Source: Cristatella mucedo
Lineage: Eukaryota; Bryozoa; Phylactolaemata; Cristatellidae
Assembly (NCBI GenBank): GCA_009760855.2
Contig: WPIO01000177.1
Span: 250,001-314,000 of the forward strand
Direction of reading: 5' to 3'
Length of the DNA: 64,000 nucleotides
Numbering within the stretch: position 1 is the first letter of the stretch; the number at the start of each line of letters is the position of its first letter. Positions 62,811 through 64,000 of the stretch are shown here, piece by piece. A model generated the notes under the pieces. That model made no database searches, was not told the DNA's origin, and saw only the letters and a program-made list of their open reading frames with translations. The translations under genes and the position numbers were made by a program.

Positions 62811-64000
62811 TAATAGTAATAGTAATAATACATTTGCATAGCACCGTAATAAAACTAAATCCCTTTCCAAGTTCTTGTACAGAAAGCATGCCCATCGGTT
62901 AATAGAAATAACGTTCGATGTTCCAGCAGGCCTGAGCACACAAAGGACAATTCACACCGACCAATTCACAATTCGCAAGCAAATGCTGTGAGGAAGAGGG
63001 GCGATTTAGCTTCTTCATAAATGCTGTCCGGGCGCATCGTGGCACCAGTCGGAAGTGAGTTCCAGGTTTGGACTATACGAAATAAATGCCCGGTCTCTAA
63101 AGGATTTTAGCTTGGTTTGAGTCACACCTAAACGTTTGAGTCAGAAGAGTCGGTGGTACAATCCCTGGCCTTATTGGGAAGTAGTTCGGATAGGTTGGCT
63201 GGAGAAAGAGAGTGGAGGGACCTAAAAGTGAAGTGGCAAAACCTTGAAGTCGATGCGCTGCTTGATGGAAAGCCCGTATAGGTTAGCAACAAGTGGTATA
63301 ATGTGGCTAATGCGACGTTCACAACAGACAAGCCTAGCTGCAGAATTCTTCACCCAATGTAAGCACCTAATTGAACATGTCAGAAGACCTGAGAGTAGCA
63401 ATTTAAAGAAATCGAGACAGGATGCCACCAAGACATGGACGAACTTAAATATGGTATCTCGGCCTAAGCAGGCCCAAATATTTTGCGATGCTACAATTTT
63501 GAAAGATTACTTTTGAAAACTACACCGATATTTTGCACAGATGGAATACAAGATATATTCTGGCCGAGCTTGTATTGAGGGATAGTTTTTTCAATTTCTG
63601 AATAACTATGTTTGCCCACAACAACTAAGATGGTTTTATCGTCATTCAATTGCAGAAAGGTTGCTGCCATTCAAGCAGGAATGACAGCAATATATGCAGC
63701 AATGTACTTGAGAAAGTTAGACCTTGTGCAAGGCTGGGAGGGATCAAAGCATAAGTGCAGCTGTGCATCATCTGCATGAAAGTGAATGTCTAGATTGCGA
63801 ATTACATCGGCTAGAGGGAGAACATAAATTCTGAAAATAAATGGCCAAGCACAGTTGCTTTGAGTACCCCATACTTTAGAGGCTCATCAGATGACTGTTG
63901 ACCGTTAGCATCAATGCTCTGAAGTCTCCCACTGCAATAGAACAGCAAGGAGAAGCCCAGCTCAACGACCGAACGACCATCAATGACCTAAGCGTCCATG
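62811..64000 (-). mobile_element. LINE-A copy running off the window end
   Basis: Minus strand from low coordinates: tail with ATT-like end, decayed 3' UTR, then from 63128 upward the C-terminal region ([34 protein letters not shown]), N-L-G-V region, the N-D-D-K-T region near 63640, an F-H-A-D-D form of the YADD box near 63770, and RT sequence to the edge. Frames are broken. Confidence 0.75.

Overview
The window is genomic DNA from an animal, probably an invertebrate; I cannot place it more precisely. It shows large introns with GT/AG borders, tRNA-derived SINEs, several non-LTR retrotransposon families, a Ty3/Gypsy relic, and very long AT, CA, GA and TC microsatellites. There are no bacterial-style operons and no dense coding.

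One host gene is clear: hormone-sensitive lipase (LIPE/HSL) on the + strand. It runs from a TATA-box promoter near 19.78 kb to a poly(A) signal at 50.09 kb. I model ten coding exons (20122-20712, 21096-21254, 23677-23754, 31517-31699, 33798-33932, 41796-41940, 46864-47082, 47229-47394, 47741-48212, 48612-48803). All junctions are phase-compatible. They encode about 779 residues, against about 775 for the short mammalian form. The HSL N-terminal domain, HGGG oxyanion hole, GDSAGG nucleophile elbow, catalytic Asp and His, and a PKA-type serine site in the regulatory module are all present. The weakest points are the 5' ends of exons 4 and 9.

Most of the rest is transposable-element debris, named here by letter because I cannot search a repeat database. 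LINE-A is an L2/CR1-like family with about 25 pieces, most of them 5'-truncated, whose 3' ends run into (ATT)n. LINE-B is a second L2/CR1-like family, best copy 8.68-11.33 kb on the minus strand, with endonuclease, reverse transcriptase and C-terminal parts. SINE1 is a tRNA-headed SINE whose 3' part closely matches the LINE-A tail and usually ends in (AT)n. SINE2 is a second tRNA-headed SINE. A decayed antisense Ty3/Gypsy element (gag, protease, RT, integrase pieces) lies in LIPE intron 3.

Layout: 0-11.3 kb is nested LINE-A, SINE and LINE-B; 11.3-19.7 kb is mostly unassigned sequence with two simple repeats, one minisatellite and two LINE ends; 19.7-50.1 kb is LIPE with TE-filled introns; 50.1-64 kb is again LINE-A, SINE1, SINE2 and unassigned sequence, ending inside a minus-strand LINE-A copy that runs off the window. 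The most interesting non-gene signal is the shared 3' stem-loop tail of LINE-A and SINE1, which points to a LINE/SINE partnership and also explains where many of the AT microsatellites sit.
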